In this document: positions 54,516 to 63,374 of the stretch, in pieces
Layout: each line of letters opens with the position of its first letter
How positions within the stretch are numbered: position 1 is the stretch's first letter
Origin: Paenibacillus ferrarius
GTDB taxonomy: Bacteria; Bacillota; Bacilli; Paenibacillales; NBRC-103111
Direction of reading: 5' to 3'
DNA length: 64,000 nucleotides
NCBI RefSeq assembly: GCF_002027705.1
Contig: NZ_MBTG01000018.1
Coordinates: 1 to 64,000 of the forward strand
Made by a program: the position numbers and the translations under genes
The notes under the pieces: model-generated
Databases searched by the model: none
What the model saw: the letters and a program-made list of their open reading frames with translations, nothing else
What the model was told of the DNA's origin: nothing

Positions 54516-56072
54516 TTATTTCATGGTCACATCATTAATTTCAATGTACCCTGAAGGGCTAATCCATACACCTTGCACATTTTTGGCGATGGCAGCCAAA
54601 TTCTCCGAGCTGCGATAAGGCAGCAACGCTACATCATTGATTTCGATAGCCTGCGCTTTTTCATAGATTTGTTTGCGTTTTTCGGGGTCCGCTTCTTTAC
54701 GTCCACTTTCGATTAGCTGATCTACTTCTTTGTTGGCATAAAAAGAGTGATTTCCGGGAACACCATGAGAACTGCTGTGGAACAGGTTGTACTGATTGTA
54801 ATCCGCGTCGCCTGTCGCATTCCCCCAACCACTAATGAACATTTCCGTCTGCGCTTTGGAAGCTGCATCGATGTACGCCCCAAACTCCATGACTTTCACT
54901 TGGAGATCGATTCCAATCCCTTTTAACTGCGATTGAAGAACTTCCGCCACATTAATACGGGCTTTATTATCGTTCAAATATACGGTAGCCTTTAATCCGT
55001 TCGGATAACCGGCTTCTGCGAGCAATTGCTTCGCTTTGTTCAAATCATAGGCAAACCCTTTTATATTTGGACTGTAACCGATCACTTTGGGCCCAAGGCT
55101 CGAATTCGCTACTTTGCCGACGTTGTTATATACACCTTTAATGATCGCTTCTTTATCTATGGCATAAGCAACGGCCTGACGTACACGGGCATCGTCAAAC
55201 GGCTTTTTACTCGTATTGAAGCCAATATGATCCACGGCAAAGGCATCGAATCGGCCAAGACTCATCGTTGCGGAAGATTTGACGCGTTCGATTTCGGTAA
55301 CCGGCAGCTGCTCGGCAACTTGGGCTTCTCCGGTTTCAATCATGGCAACGCGAGTCGTATCCTCAGGAACTGTTTTAAAAATGACTTTATTAAACTTTGG
55401 TTGATCTCCCCAATAGCTTTCATTTTTCACCAGGACAATTTCTTGACCGGGGGTCCACGATTCGAATCGGAACGGCCCTGTGCCTGTAGGGTGTTTCGTT
55501 AATTCTTTTCCATACTGTTCGATGGCCTTAGGACTCAGTATACTGCCTTCCGCACTTGCCAAAATAGAGAGAAGCGGTGCAAACGGGTACTCAAGAAGGA
55601 ACTGAACCGTATATTCATCCACCACTTTGACTTCTTTGATCATCGAAAAAAGATTCGCTTTCGGCGTAGGTTCCTTCTTATCCAATACGCGGGCAATTGT
55701 TTTGCGAACCGCTTCTGCATTGAATGGCGTTCCGTCATGGAACGCCGCGCCTTTGCGGAGTTTAAATTCCCATGTAAGGTCATTTAATTGTTTCCATTCG
55801 GTGGCAAGTAAAGGCTTGTACTCACTGTTCTTATCCAGTTGAACGAGACCTTCATAAATCTTATGCTGAATCACGGCCATGGAGTTGATCTGTGTGCTGA
55901 AATGCGGATCAAGGTTGTTCGCATCGCTCAATCGCGCAACGACTAGCGTGCCGGTGTTCTTCTGTGCTGTCGGGGTTGTTTCTTTGTTGCCGTCACTCAC
56001 TTCTTTAGCGGAAGTACAACCAGCCAGTGCTAAAGTTAAAATTAAGAAAGCGCTAACAATTTTTCGGTTCAT
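54516..56072 (-). CDS. ABC transporter solute-binding protein, oligopeptide type, copy 2
   Basis: A 518-residue lipoprotein with lipobox LALAGC. Same layout and nearly parallel sequence to the copy at 52807-54375 (TWEFKLRKGAAFHDGTPF, AVAYAIDKEAIIKGVYNN), so the pair arose by duplication. The start at 56072 follows AAAAGGGGA; the longer frame to 56144 has no such site. Two binding proteins serving one transporter suggest two related ligands. Confidence 0.93.
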   Translation of the reverse strand: MNRKIVSAFLILTLALAGCTSAKEVSDGNKETTPTAQKNTGTLVVARLSDANNLDPHFSTQINSMAVIQHKIYEGLVQLDKNSEYKPLLATEWKQLNDLTWEFKLRKGAAFHDGTPFNAEAVRKTIARVLDKKEPTPKANLFSMIKEVKVVDEYTVQFLLEYPFAPLLSILASAEGSILSPKAIEQYGKELTKHPTGTGPFRFESWTPGQEIVLVKNESYWGDQPKFNKVIFKTVPEDTTRVAMIETGEAQVAEQLPVTEIERVKSSATMSLGRFDAFAVDHIGFNTSKKPFDDARVRQAVAYAIDKEAIIKGVYNNVGKVANSSLGPKVIGYSPNIKGFAYDLNKAKQLLAEAGYPNGLKATVYLNDNKARINVAEVLQSQLKGIGIDLQVKVMEFGAYIDAASKAQTEMFISGWGNATGDADYNQYNLFHSSSHGVPGNHSFYANKEVDQLIESGRKEADPEKRKQIYEKAQAIEINDVALLPYRSSENLAAIAKNVQGVWISPSGYIEINDVTMK

Positions 56073-56146
56073 ACAAGGTCCCCTTTTTGAATGAATTATC
56101 TTCATATTTAGATAATAAATAATTTTCAGATTTTTTATTTTCACAA

Positions 56147-56174
56147 TCTTTACTTGATTTTATATAATCTTTAC
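56147..56174 (+). promoter_or_regulatory. TCTTTAC direct-repeat operator, copy 2
   Basis: TCTTTAC at 56147 and 56168, again 21 bp apart, with TTTAT between. The flank TTTTATTTTCACAA is identical to that of copy 3. It lies about 75-100 bp upstream of the second binding-protein gene. Confidence 0.7.
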
Positions 56175-56194
56175 TACTTTCATTGAACAAATGC

Positions 56195-56222
56195 GGATAA
56201 ACGACTTCGTCTTCCTTTTAGG
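56195..56222. repeat. truncated copy of the 95-bp repeat
   Basis: 28 nt beginning GGATAAACGACTTCGTC match one end of the 95-bp element at 27 of 28 positions (against the copy at 13245-13339), then similarity stops abruptly at AGG. It lies between an operator and a terminator. Confidence 0.65.
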
Positions 56223-56245
56223 GTTCTCCCTCAAACATAAAAAAA

Positions 56246-56281
56246 GGCATAGCCCCCTCCCGAATGGGAGAAAACTATGCC
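56246..56281 (-). terminator. terminator of the amidohydrolase operon
   Basis: GGCATAG and CTATGCC flank CTCCC/GGGAG on the minus strand, and seven T residues follow. It lies 8 nt beyond the last stop codon of the amidohydrolase operon. Confidence 0.9.
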
Positions 56282-56288
56282 TACCTCA

Positions 56289-57515
56289 CTACAACGAACC
56301 GGAGACGATATTTCCGCGATACAGCACCGCTTGACGCTTGGCTCTTCGCGCTACCGCTTCCGCCGAACAACCCGCATGAACAAGCACCGCGCTTGCTTCA
56401 TCGCCAACGGCCGGCCAGACGCGGACGCCTTCCGCGGAAAGCGGAAGCTTGCCGCCTGTAATGAAGCCGAGAGCCTCTGCAAGCGAGCGCTCGTCACTCC
56501 AGCGGAATCGCTCCGCCAGACGGCCGACTCTTTCCAAGCTGTCACCTTGGCCGAATGGGGACCAGTGATCTGTGATGCTATCGTCGCCCAGCGATACGGA
56601 AACGCCTTTTTGCTTCAGAAGCGGAATCGGTATCGTCGCTCGGTTAATCGGCACGGTGGAGGTGATCGCGATACCGAGCTGAGCAAACAACTCGGCCACT
56701 TCGCTTTGCAGCTCGACCGGAACGTCAGCAAGACCTAGTGCGTGGCTGACGGTTACGCGCCCCTGCCAACCCGCTTCCTCGGTTAGTGCGGCAAGCCTTT
56801 TGAAGGTGAATATGCCTAAATGACCAGGGTCGTGAATGTGGACGTCAACGTCTGCGTCAGCCTCTACAGCCAGCTCCATAATCGTATTGAGCGATTTCTC
56901 GATGTTCTGATCAACCGAGGCCGGATCTACGCCACCCATGGATGTCGCTCCCATTCGGAGCGCCTCACGCGCCATCTCCACAACGTTGCTGCGCAGCAGC
57001 CCGTGCTGCGGGAAGGCTACGATTTCGCCAGACAACTTGCCTGAATATGTTTCGAAAGCTTGCAGAGTGGCTTCAAGGTTTTTCAAGCCGATATAGGGAT
57101 CAATGTTGCAATGGCTTCGGACATAGGTCGTGCCGTTCTTCTGCAACAGCCCAAGCATCGCTTCCGCCCGCTCCCTGGCTGTCGGCAGCAGCTGCGTAAG
57201 CAGCGTCTCTTCTTCCTTTAAGCGAGTAAAAATATTCACCGGCGGTGAGCAAGCTTTCCATGGCCCTCCATAATACGTTTTATCGATGTGAATATGCATA
57301 TCGCGGAACGCTGGAAGCAGAAGCAGGCTCTTAGCATCTTGCTGAGGCAGATCGCTGTCTAAAGTCGTGTCTGCTGCTACGATTTGTGTAATCTTCCCAT
57401 CCTCAATGAGGAGATGGCAGATCTCCGTTTCCGTTCCTGTGATTCTTCCATTTTCATAGCAATAGCCGCTCTCCAAACAGACGTTAGTTAGCCAATAAGT
57501 CGAATTCATACTCAT
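56289..57515 (-). CDS. amidohydrolase, cytosine-deaminase-like (copy 1)
   Basis: A 408-residue metal-dependent hydrolase. The metal motif [11 protein letters not shown], the later [17 protein letters not shown] and the catalytic-Asp segment [11 protein letters not shown] match the cytosine deaminase/N-isopropylammelide group. I chose the ATG at 57515 because AAAGGATG is upstream and the length then equals that of the paralogue at 59036-60262. Last gene of a three-gene operon (39 nt after the previous stop). Substrate: some cyclic amide, amidine or nucleobase-like compound. Confidence 0.85.
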   Translation of the reverse strand: MSMNSTYWLTNVCLESGYCYENGRITGTETEICHLLIEDGKITQIVAADTTLDSDLPQQDAKSLLLLPAFRDMHIHIDKTYYGGPWKACSPPVNIFTRLKEEETLLTQLLPTARERAEAMLGLLQKNGTTYVRSHCNIDPYIGLKNLEATLQAFETYSGKLSGEIVAFPQHGLLRSNVVEMAREALRMGATSMGGVDPASVDQNIEKSLNTIMELAVEADADVDVHIHDPGHLGIFTFKRLAALTEEAGWQGRVTVSHALGLADVPVELQSEVAELFAQLGIAITSTVPINRATIPIPLLKQKGVSVSLGDDSITDHWSPFGQGDSLERVGRLAERFRWSDERSLAEALGFITGGKLPLSAEGVRVWPAVGDEASAVLVHAGCSAEAVARRAKRQAVLYRGNIVSGSL

Positions 57516-57554
57516 GTTGGTTACATCCTTTCTCCCTGTCAAATTTGCAATCTC

Positions 57555-59039
57555 TTACAGCAACTCAGGATCAAAACGTTTCTCATCCACATAAGCCCTA
57601 GCGTGACCCCAGAAATATTTGGTCGGTTCCATATACTTCTGCAGCCCTGCGCGCTCAATCGTCCGCTTCGCTTCTTCATTCGCTTCATCAAGCGCCGTGA
57701 ACTCGTCAACTGTGAGCACTTTGCGGTCTTCCATCACGATTTTCCCATTCACAATAACGTTGTCTACATCGCTCGCTACCGCTTGATGCACCAGCCGGTG
57801 CACATACATATATTCAGGTGTCAAATGCGGCTGGCGCATGTTGACCGTTATCACATCCGCTTTCTTGCCTGCCTCCAACGAGCCTAGTTCATCATCCCAA
57901 CCTACACAGCGCGCCGCATCAATCGTGACCATCTCCAGCAGCTTGCCGGCCGGCAAATAGTAGTAATCCTTGAGTGCCGCCTGATGGATCATCTGCGTCT
58001 TGCGCATCGCTTGGAACATATCAAAACTGGCTGCCGGAGAGGTACCATCCGTGGAAATCGCCACAGTTGCGCCCATCTCCATCAGTTCCGTTATTGGCGT
58101 CCGCGCATTGACTTGTCCGAACCCTGGGGCAGAGCTAACATTGGTGCCTGTTTCAGCCAGAATTCGCGCTTCGTCAAACGAGATGCCACGGCAATGCTGC
58201 AAATGCACATCGGGCCCCAACAAAGCGTTTTCTTTATCTTGAATCGCCAGGTGAATCATGCCTCCGAAAGCATCCGAGTGAATCCGCGTCTTGTATTTCC
58301 GGGCGATCTCGCGAATCTTTTTCGCTTGATAACGATCATGTTCAGTTAAGCCGTACAATTGGTCCGGCGGAGTCGGGGCTGAAGGATTTACGGAAGTTAC
58401 GATAACAAATGGCGTGATAAAAGCACGAATATGATCGTCGTGCGCATGATGGAGCGCTTCAATCACCGACTCGGCACCCTTCAGCACCTCTTCGTAAGTC
58501 ACTTCTCTGGTTACCCGCTTCCCATCCACCCAGCGGCTGAACGAATGCGGCCAAGGCGGGTTGCAAGGACCCGTGCAGACAATTTCGCGTATGCCAACTT
58601 CGGAGTACGCTTTGGCATGATTTAGCGCAAAGATAGGATCATCGGAACGAGGCATGGACCCAAGCACACAGGCGCCTGTCGTGATCCCTGCTTTTAAGCG
58701 TTCCAGCGCATTCAGCTTACCTTCGTAATACCAAAACTCATCCGTTACGAAGTGCTTGTACGTATGCGTCATGATCGGCATCCAGAAACTGATGTTGTCC
58801 ATGGCGATCGTCTTGAACATGGAGTGACCGCCATGACCATGGACATCAATCAGACCGGGCAATATACAGTGATGGCTGCAATCTATCGTTTTCTTCGCCT
58901 CATATTTCTCTAGCAATTGCTCAGTGTCAGCAACCTCCAGAATTCTCCCCTCGTGGATCGCGACAGCTCCGTTCTCAAGGATGCGCCGTTCTTGATCCAT
59001 GGTAATCACGACGCCATGAACAAGCAATAAATCGATCAT
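57555..59039 (-). CDS. amidohydrolase of the TRZ/ATZ/SAH-deaminase group
   Basis: 494 residues. The HxH motif is DVHGHGGHSMF (HGHGGH instead of the usual HVHTPH); further ligands are RIHSDAFGG, LQHCRG and the Asp of ISTDGTSP. A beta-sandwich made of both ends surrounds the barrel (AIHEGRILEVADTE and ADVITVNMRQPH). Start overlaps the upstream stop by 4 nt. The middle gene between two paralogous amidohydrolases, so the three may act in succession on one imported compound. Confidence 0.88.
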   Translation of the reverse strand: MIDLLLVHGVVITMDQERRILENGAVAIHEGRILEVADTEQLLEKYEAKKTIDCSHHCILPGLIDVHGHGGHSMFKTIAMDNISFWMPIMTHTYKHFVTDEFWYYEGKLNALERLKAGITTGACVLGSMPRSDDPIFALNHAKAYSEVGIREIVCTGPCNPPWPHSFSRWVDGKRVTREVTYEEVLKGAESVIEALHHAHDDHIRAFITPFVIVTSVNPSAPTPPDQLYGLTEHDRYQAKKIREIARKYKTRIHSDAFGGMIHLAIQDKENALLGPDVHLQHCRGISFDEARILAETGTNVSSAPGFGQVNARTPITELMEMGATVAISTDGTSPAASFDMFQAMRKTQMIHQAALKDYYYLPAGKLLEMVTIDAARCVGWDDELGSLEAGKKADVITVNMRQPHLTPEYMYVHRLVHQAVASDVDNVIVNGKIVMEDRKVLTVDEFTALDEANEEAKRTIERAGLQKYMEPTKYFWGHARAYVDEKRFDPELL

Positions 59040-60262
59040 AGCTGAAGTCCTCCTGCCACCAATGTCCCTCGATAGAAGACAGCCTTGCGTTCCGCTCTTC
59101 TCGCGACAGCCTCCGCAGATGAGCTCGCATCTACAAGCACCACGCTAGCTTCATCTCCAACCTTTGGCCATGAGCGGTTGCCATCTCGATCCAGCGTTGT
59201 CTTGCCTCCCGTAATGAAACCAAGCGATTGTGACAAGGAATACTCGTCAATCCAGCGGAAGCGTTCCGCTAAACGGCCTGCTCGTTCCAGGATGTCCCCG
59301 TTGCCGAAAGGCTGCCAAGTATCGAAGATATTATCGCAGCCCGCAGCGACAGCCACGCCTTTCTCATGCAAAAGCGGAACCGGCGGCAGCGTTCTGCTGT
59401 GGGGCGCGCTTGTAATGATCGTAATGCCTGCCTCGGCTAAAATGGCGGACAACTCCGCCGCCTCACCGGCTGGCACTTCGCCTAGAGCGAACGCGTGGCT
59501 GATCGCCACTCTTCCTTGCAAGCCCGCTTCCATCGTAAGCGCTGCCAAGCGCCTCATTGTAAAAGTACCCAAATAATCCGGATCATGCAGATGTAAATCG
59601 ACGCCCGCATTAGCCTCAACGGCCAGCTCCATCATTTGTTGCAAAGATGCTTCGATATCTCCGTCTACCGTTGCGGGATCGACACCGCCGATCAGCGTAG
59701 CGCCTTCGCGAAGGGCTGCTCTAACCAGCTCCTTGGACTTGGATCGCAGCAATCCATGCTGTGGGAAAGCTACAATTTCATAAGAGAGTTTCCCCTCATA
59801 CTGGTCCAACGCCATCTGCACAGCTTCCAAGTTATGCAGCCCTGTGTCCGGATAAATATCCACATGTGTCCGCACTTCCGTCGAACCTGCACTTAATAGC
59901 GCAGCCAGCAAGTTTTCTGCTCTCTCCTTGGTCGAAATCGGCAGTGTAGGGAGTATCCGTTTCTCCAATTCGCAGCGTTCCACGATATTGGCTGCGGGAA
60001 TGACTGCGCGCCACGTTTCTCCAATCAACGTTTTATCCAAATGAACATGTTTCTCAATAAATGATGGCAGCAATAGCAGGTTCTTTCCGTCTTGCTTCGG
60101 AAGATCCGTTTCTAGCGGTTTATCAGCAGAAACGATTTCACTGATGAAACCGCCCTCTATACGCAGATGGCAGGTTACAGTCTCTGTCCCGGAGATCACG
60201 CCATTATCATACAAATAGCCGTTCTCCAGACGAACATTGGTTAACCAATAAGATGAACTCAC
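59036..60262 (-). CDS. amidohydrolase, cytosine-deaminase-like (copy 2)
   Basis: 408 residues, paralogous throughout to the protein at 56289-57515 (shared SYWLTNV start, VEANAGVDLHLHDPDY, VAISHAFALGE, GCDNIFDTWQPFGNGD). The first metal motif is HVHLDKTLIGE. GTG start with AAGGAAGGAAGGG upstream. First gene of the operon, divergent from the transporter genes and sharing the TCTTTAC operator region. Confidence 0.86.
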   Translation of the reverse strand: MSSSYWLTNVRLENGYLYDNGVISGTETVTCHLRIEGGFISEIVSADKPLETDLPKQDGKNLLLLPSFIEKHVHLDKTLIGETWRAVIPAANIVERCELEKRILPTLPISTKERAENLLAALLSAGSTEVRTHVDIYPDTGLHNLEAVQMALDQYEGKLSYEIVAFPQHGLLRSKSKELVRAALREGATLIGGVDPATVDGDIEASLQQMMELAVEANAGVDLHLHDPDYLGTFTMRRLAALTMEAGLQGRVAISHAFALGEVPAGEAAELSAILAEAGITIITSAPHSRTLPPVPLLHEKGVAVAAGCDNIFDTWQPFGNGDILERAGRLAERFRWIDEYSLSQSLGFITGGKTTLDRDGNRSWPKVGDEASVVLVDASSSAEAVARRAERKAVFYRGTLVAGGLQL

Positions 60263-60356
60263 GAATTACTCACCCTTCCTTCCTTTTCCAAAAATTCGGT
60301 GTGTTTTGCTTGTACTCCCTCAATTATAAAGAATATTCTGTGTTTTATTTTCACAA

Positions 60357-60384
60357 TCTTTACTTCTATTTAAGGTATCTTTAC
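60357..60384 (+). promoter_or_regulatory. TCTTTAC direct-repeat operator, copy 3
   Basis: TCTTTAC at 60357 and 60378 (21 bp apart) with TTTAA between, in the 192-bp gap between the divergent amidohydrolase and transporter operons, where it can act on both. Confidence 0.7.
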
Positions 60385-60454
60385 GAGTTGTCCAAAGCTT
60401 ATTTACTTCGTCCTTATTTCTGATAACTTTAATTTAACAAAGGAGGTTTGCTAG

Positions 60455-61354
60455 ATGAATGTTGATTATGCTGAACAAAAGCAAGCGCTACCAAAACAGG
60501 TTCTCTCGGCTCGTCCAGGCAAGTGGAGAACATTTTATTTAAAGCTGCGAAGAAATAAATTAGCGATGCTGGGCGGGTACGTTATTCTTTTCTACTTCCT
60601 TGTCGCCATCTTTGCTCCGCTTCTGGCGCCCTACGATCCCTATCATATTGAATTAGCGAACAAGCTCAAGCCTCCCTCAGCTGAACATTGGATGGGGACG
60701 GACGATAAGGGTCGCGACGTGTTAAGCCGGTTGATCATCGGGACACGCCTTTCTCTCTCTGTAGGATTTGTGGCCGTGTTTATCGGAGCTTTCTTCGGAA
60801 TCGTTCTCGGGTTGTTTGCCGGCTATTATGGGAAATGGGTGGATACGATCATTATGCGTGTGATTGACGTTTTGCTTGCTTTTCCGGGCATATTGCTCGC
60901 ACTCGCCATCGTAAGCGCCTTAGGTCCCAGTTTAATCAACGTGATGATTGCCATTGGCGTATTTTCCATCCCGATGTTCGCCCGGATCGTCCGCGGTTCG
61001 ACCTTATCGGTGAAAAAGTTGGAATACATCGACGCGATCCGCTCTTTGGGAGCCAGCGATCTGCGGATCATATTCGTGCACATTTTCCCGAACATCCTGT
61101 CCCCGATTATCGTTCAAGCCACTCTAAGGCTCGCAACAGCTATCCTCTCTGCCGCAGGATTGTCCTTCTTGGGACTTGGCGCTCAACCGCCTTTGCCTGA
61201 ATGGGGTGCTATGCTGAGCAACGGACGCGACTTTTTATTCACAGTACCTTATCTGGCCTTATTTCCGGGACTTGCCATCTCTACATTAGTTATTGGATTT
61301 AACGTATTTGGGGACGGGCTCAGAGACGCATTGGATCCAAGAATGAAACACTAA
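60455..61354 (+). CDS. ABC transporter permease, DppC/OppC type
   Basis: 299 residues. The N-terminus carries the OppC_N segment (KLRRNKLAMLGGYVILFY), followed by the DDKGRDVLSRLIIGTRLSL motif and five more helices, ending in LRDALDPRMKH, typical of DppC. AAAGGAGG is 8 nt upstream. It comes first in its operon, ahead of the DppB-type gene, unlike the usual B-C order. Confidence 0.93.
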   Translation: MNVDYAEQKQALPKQVLSARPGKWRTFYLKLRRNKLAMLGGYVILFYFLVAIFAPLLAPYDPYHIELANKLKPPSAEHWMGTDDKGRDVLSRLIIGTRLSLSVGFVAVFIGAFFGIVLGLFAGYYGKWVDTIIMRVIDVLLAFPGILLALAIVSALGPSLINVMIAIGVFSIPMFARIVRGSTLSVKKLEYIDAIRSLGASDLRIIFVHIFPNILSPIIVQATLRLATAILSAAGLSFLGLGAQPPLPEWGAMLSNGRDFLFTVPYLALFPGLAISTLVIGFNVFGDGLRDALDPRMKH

Positions 61355-61407
61355 GCTCGTGCTTTCGAAGACAGTTTTCTTAAAAGAAAACTCTAAGGGG
61401 GATATCC

Positions 61408-62328
61408 ATGTTCGTATACATCATTCGCCGGCTGCTCCAGATGATCCCGGTACTGTTAGGCGTCATTCTAGTCGTATTCTTGATTATGCAGCTTGTGCCT
61501 GGCGATCCGGCCGTTCTGCTCGCAGGTGAAGGTGCTTCCGCTGAAACGGTTGAACGCATTCGTCATCAACTGGGCTTAGATCAGCCATTGTTTATGCAAT
61601 ATTTCCAGTACGTCATCGACGTGGTTCGAGGAGATTTTGGGATCTCGCTTCGCTCCAATCTGCCTGTTTTTAACGAAATCATGATTCGCTTACCGATCAC
61701 AATTGAGCTTGCTGTGGCCAGTATATTCATCACCATTGTTCTCGGGATGCTTGCCGGAATCATATCCGCTACGAAGCAATATACGGCATCTGATATCACG
61801 ATCATGATTATCGCTCTGCTCGGTGTATCCTTGCCCAGCTTCTGTCTCGGGCTCTCGCTCATTTACTTTTTCTCTGTGAAAATGCACCTCTTTCCTGTCG
61901 CGGGCTGGGGAACATGGAAACATGTTGTGCTCCCGGCCATCACATTAGGAGCTTCAGGTGCTGCCATTGTCGCCAGGATGACGCGCTCCACGATGCTGGA
62001 TGTCATTCGCCAAGATTATATTCGAACAGCCAAAGCGAAAGGCTTGAAATTACGCGTTATCATTTATAAACATGCCCTCAAGAATGCACTGATTCCTGTC
62101 ATTACCGTGGTGGGACTACAGTTCGGCGTATTGCTCGGCGGTACGGTCTTAGTAGAATCTGTCTTTGCCATTAACGGACTTGGACGGCTAATTGTAGATG
62201 CCATTCGCATGCGTGACTTGCCTATGGTACAGGGTGGCGTACTGATCGCCTCCATCATTTTCGTCATGGTTAACCTTGCGGTCGACGTCCTGTATCGCAA
62301 CTTCAACAAACGTATCGAGCTGGATTAA
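61408..62328 (+). CDS. ABC transporter permease, DppB/OppB type
   Basis: 306 residues. Starts with the DppB hallmark YIIRRLLQMIPVLLGVILV and QLVPGDPAVLLAGEGA, six helices, and ends in the VDVLYRNFNKRIELD tail typical of the family. Ribosome site AAGGGGG. Forms the membrane channel with the DppC-type subunit. Confidence 0.93.
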   Translation: MFVYIIRRLLQMIPVLLGVILVVFLIMQLVPGDPAVLLAGEGASAETVERIRHQLGLDQPLFMQYFQYVIDVVRGDFGISLRSNLPVFNEIMIRLPITIELAVASIFITIVLGMLAGIISATKQYTASDITIMIIALLGVSLPSFCLGLSLIYFFSVKMHLFPVAGWGTWKHVVLPAITLGASGAAIVARMTRSTMLDVIRQDYIRTAKAKGLKLRVIIYKHALKNALIPVITVVGLQFGVLLGGTVLVESVFAINGLGRLIVDAIRMRDLPMVQGGVLIASIIFVMVNLAVDVLYRNFNKRIELD

Positions 62329-62342
62329 AAGGAGGGAACTAG

Positions 62343-63374
62343 ATGCTTAAACAACAAGAGAAGGTTTTGGAAGTAAGCAATCTTCAGACACACTTCTTTA
62401 CCGATGAAGGCGTAAGCAGAGCTGTTGACGGCATTGATTTTACGCTCCATAAAGGGGAAACGCTCGGACTTGTAGGCGAATCGGGCTGCGGTAAAAGTAT
62501 TACATCGCTTTCCATCCTCAGGCTGATCGCCAGTCCCCCCGGGCGAATCGTTAACGGAGAAATCCTTTTCAAAGGACAAGACTTATTGAAAAAAACGGAT
62601 AAAGAAATGGGTGCCATCCGCGGCAACGAAATCTCAATGATTTTCCAAGAACCCATGACTTCTTTAAATCCCGTGTACTCGGTTGGGGAACAAATCGCAG
62701 AAGTTTTTCGCCATCACCAAAAGCTCGGGAGAAAGGAAGCCTGGGAGAAAGCAGTCGACATGCTGCGTCTGGTCGGTATTCCCTCCCCGGAGAAGCGCGC
62801 CAAACAAGAGCCTTATGAACTTAGCGGCGGCATGCGGCAGCGGGTGATGATCGCCATGGCGATGGCTTGCAGCCCGGAGATTCTTATTGCTGACGAGCCG
62901 ACAACCGCTCTGGATGTAACGATTCAAGCGCAAATCCTGGATCTGATGAAGCTGCTGCAGAAGCAAATGGGCATGAGTATCATTATGATCACCCACGATC
63001 TGGGGGTCGTTTCTGAAACGTGCGATCGCGTAGCCGTGATGTATGCCGGCAAGATCGTGGAATATACCGCGGCTGGCGAGTTATTCGCCAATCCGAAACA
63101 TCCCTACACAGTAGGATTACTTAACTCTCTTCCTCGTGCGGACCAAGACCAAGAAGAACTGCAAGCGATCCAAGGAAGTGTTCCAAGTCCATACAACATG
63201 CCTGCGGGATGCCGTTTTGCTCCTCGTTGTCCGCAAGCGAGAGAACTTTGTCATACAACTGTACCGGAGCTAACCGACGTCGGAAATGGCACTCAGGTTC
63301 GCTGCTGGATGTATACACCAGAGTGGAACGTACAGCTTGATGCGCATATGAAAGCGGGGGGCTCAATCCAATGA
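62343..63374 (+). CDS. ABC transporter ATPase, DppD/OppD type
   Basis: 343 residues. Walker [10 protein letters not shown]-loop [12 protein letters not shown], signature [17 protein letters not shown], Walker [12 protein letters not shown], and a C-terminal oligopeptide-ATPase domain with the Cys-rich [15 protein letters not shown] motif that can hold an Fe-S cluster. Stop overlaps the next start (ATGA). Confidence 0.95.
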   Translation: MLKQQEKVLEVSNLQTHFFTDEGVSRAVDGIDFTLHKGETLGLVGESGCGKSITSLSILRLIASPPGRIVNGEILFKGQDLLKKTDKEMGAIRGNEISMIFQEPMTSLNPVYSVGEQIAEVFRHHQKLGRKEAWEKAVDMLRLVGIPSPEKRAKQEPYELSGGMRQRVMIAMAMACSPEILIADEPTTALDVTIQAQILDLMKLLQKQMGMSIIMITHDLGVVSETCDRVAVMYAGKIVEYTAAGELFANPKHPYTVGLLNSLPRADQDQEELQAIQGSVPSPYNMPAGCRFAPRCPQARELCHTTVPELTDVGNGTQVRCWMYTPEWNVQLDAHMKAGGSIQ

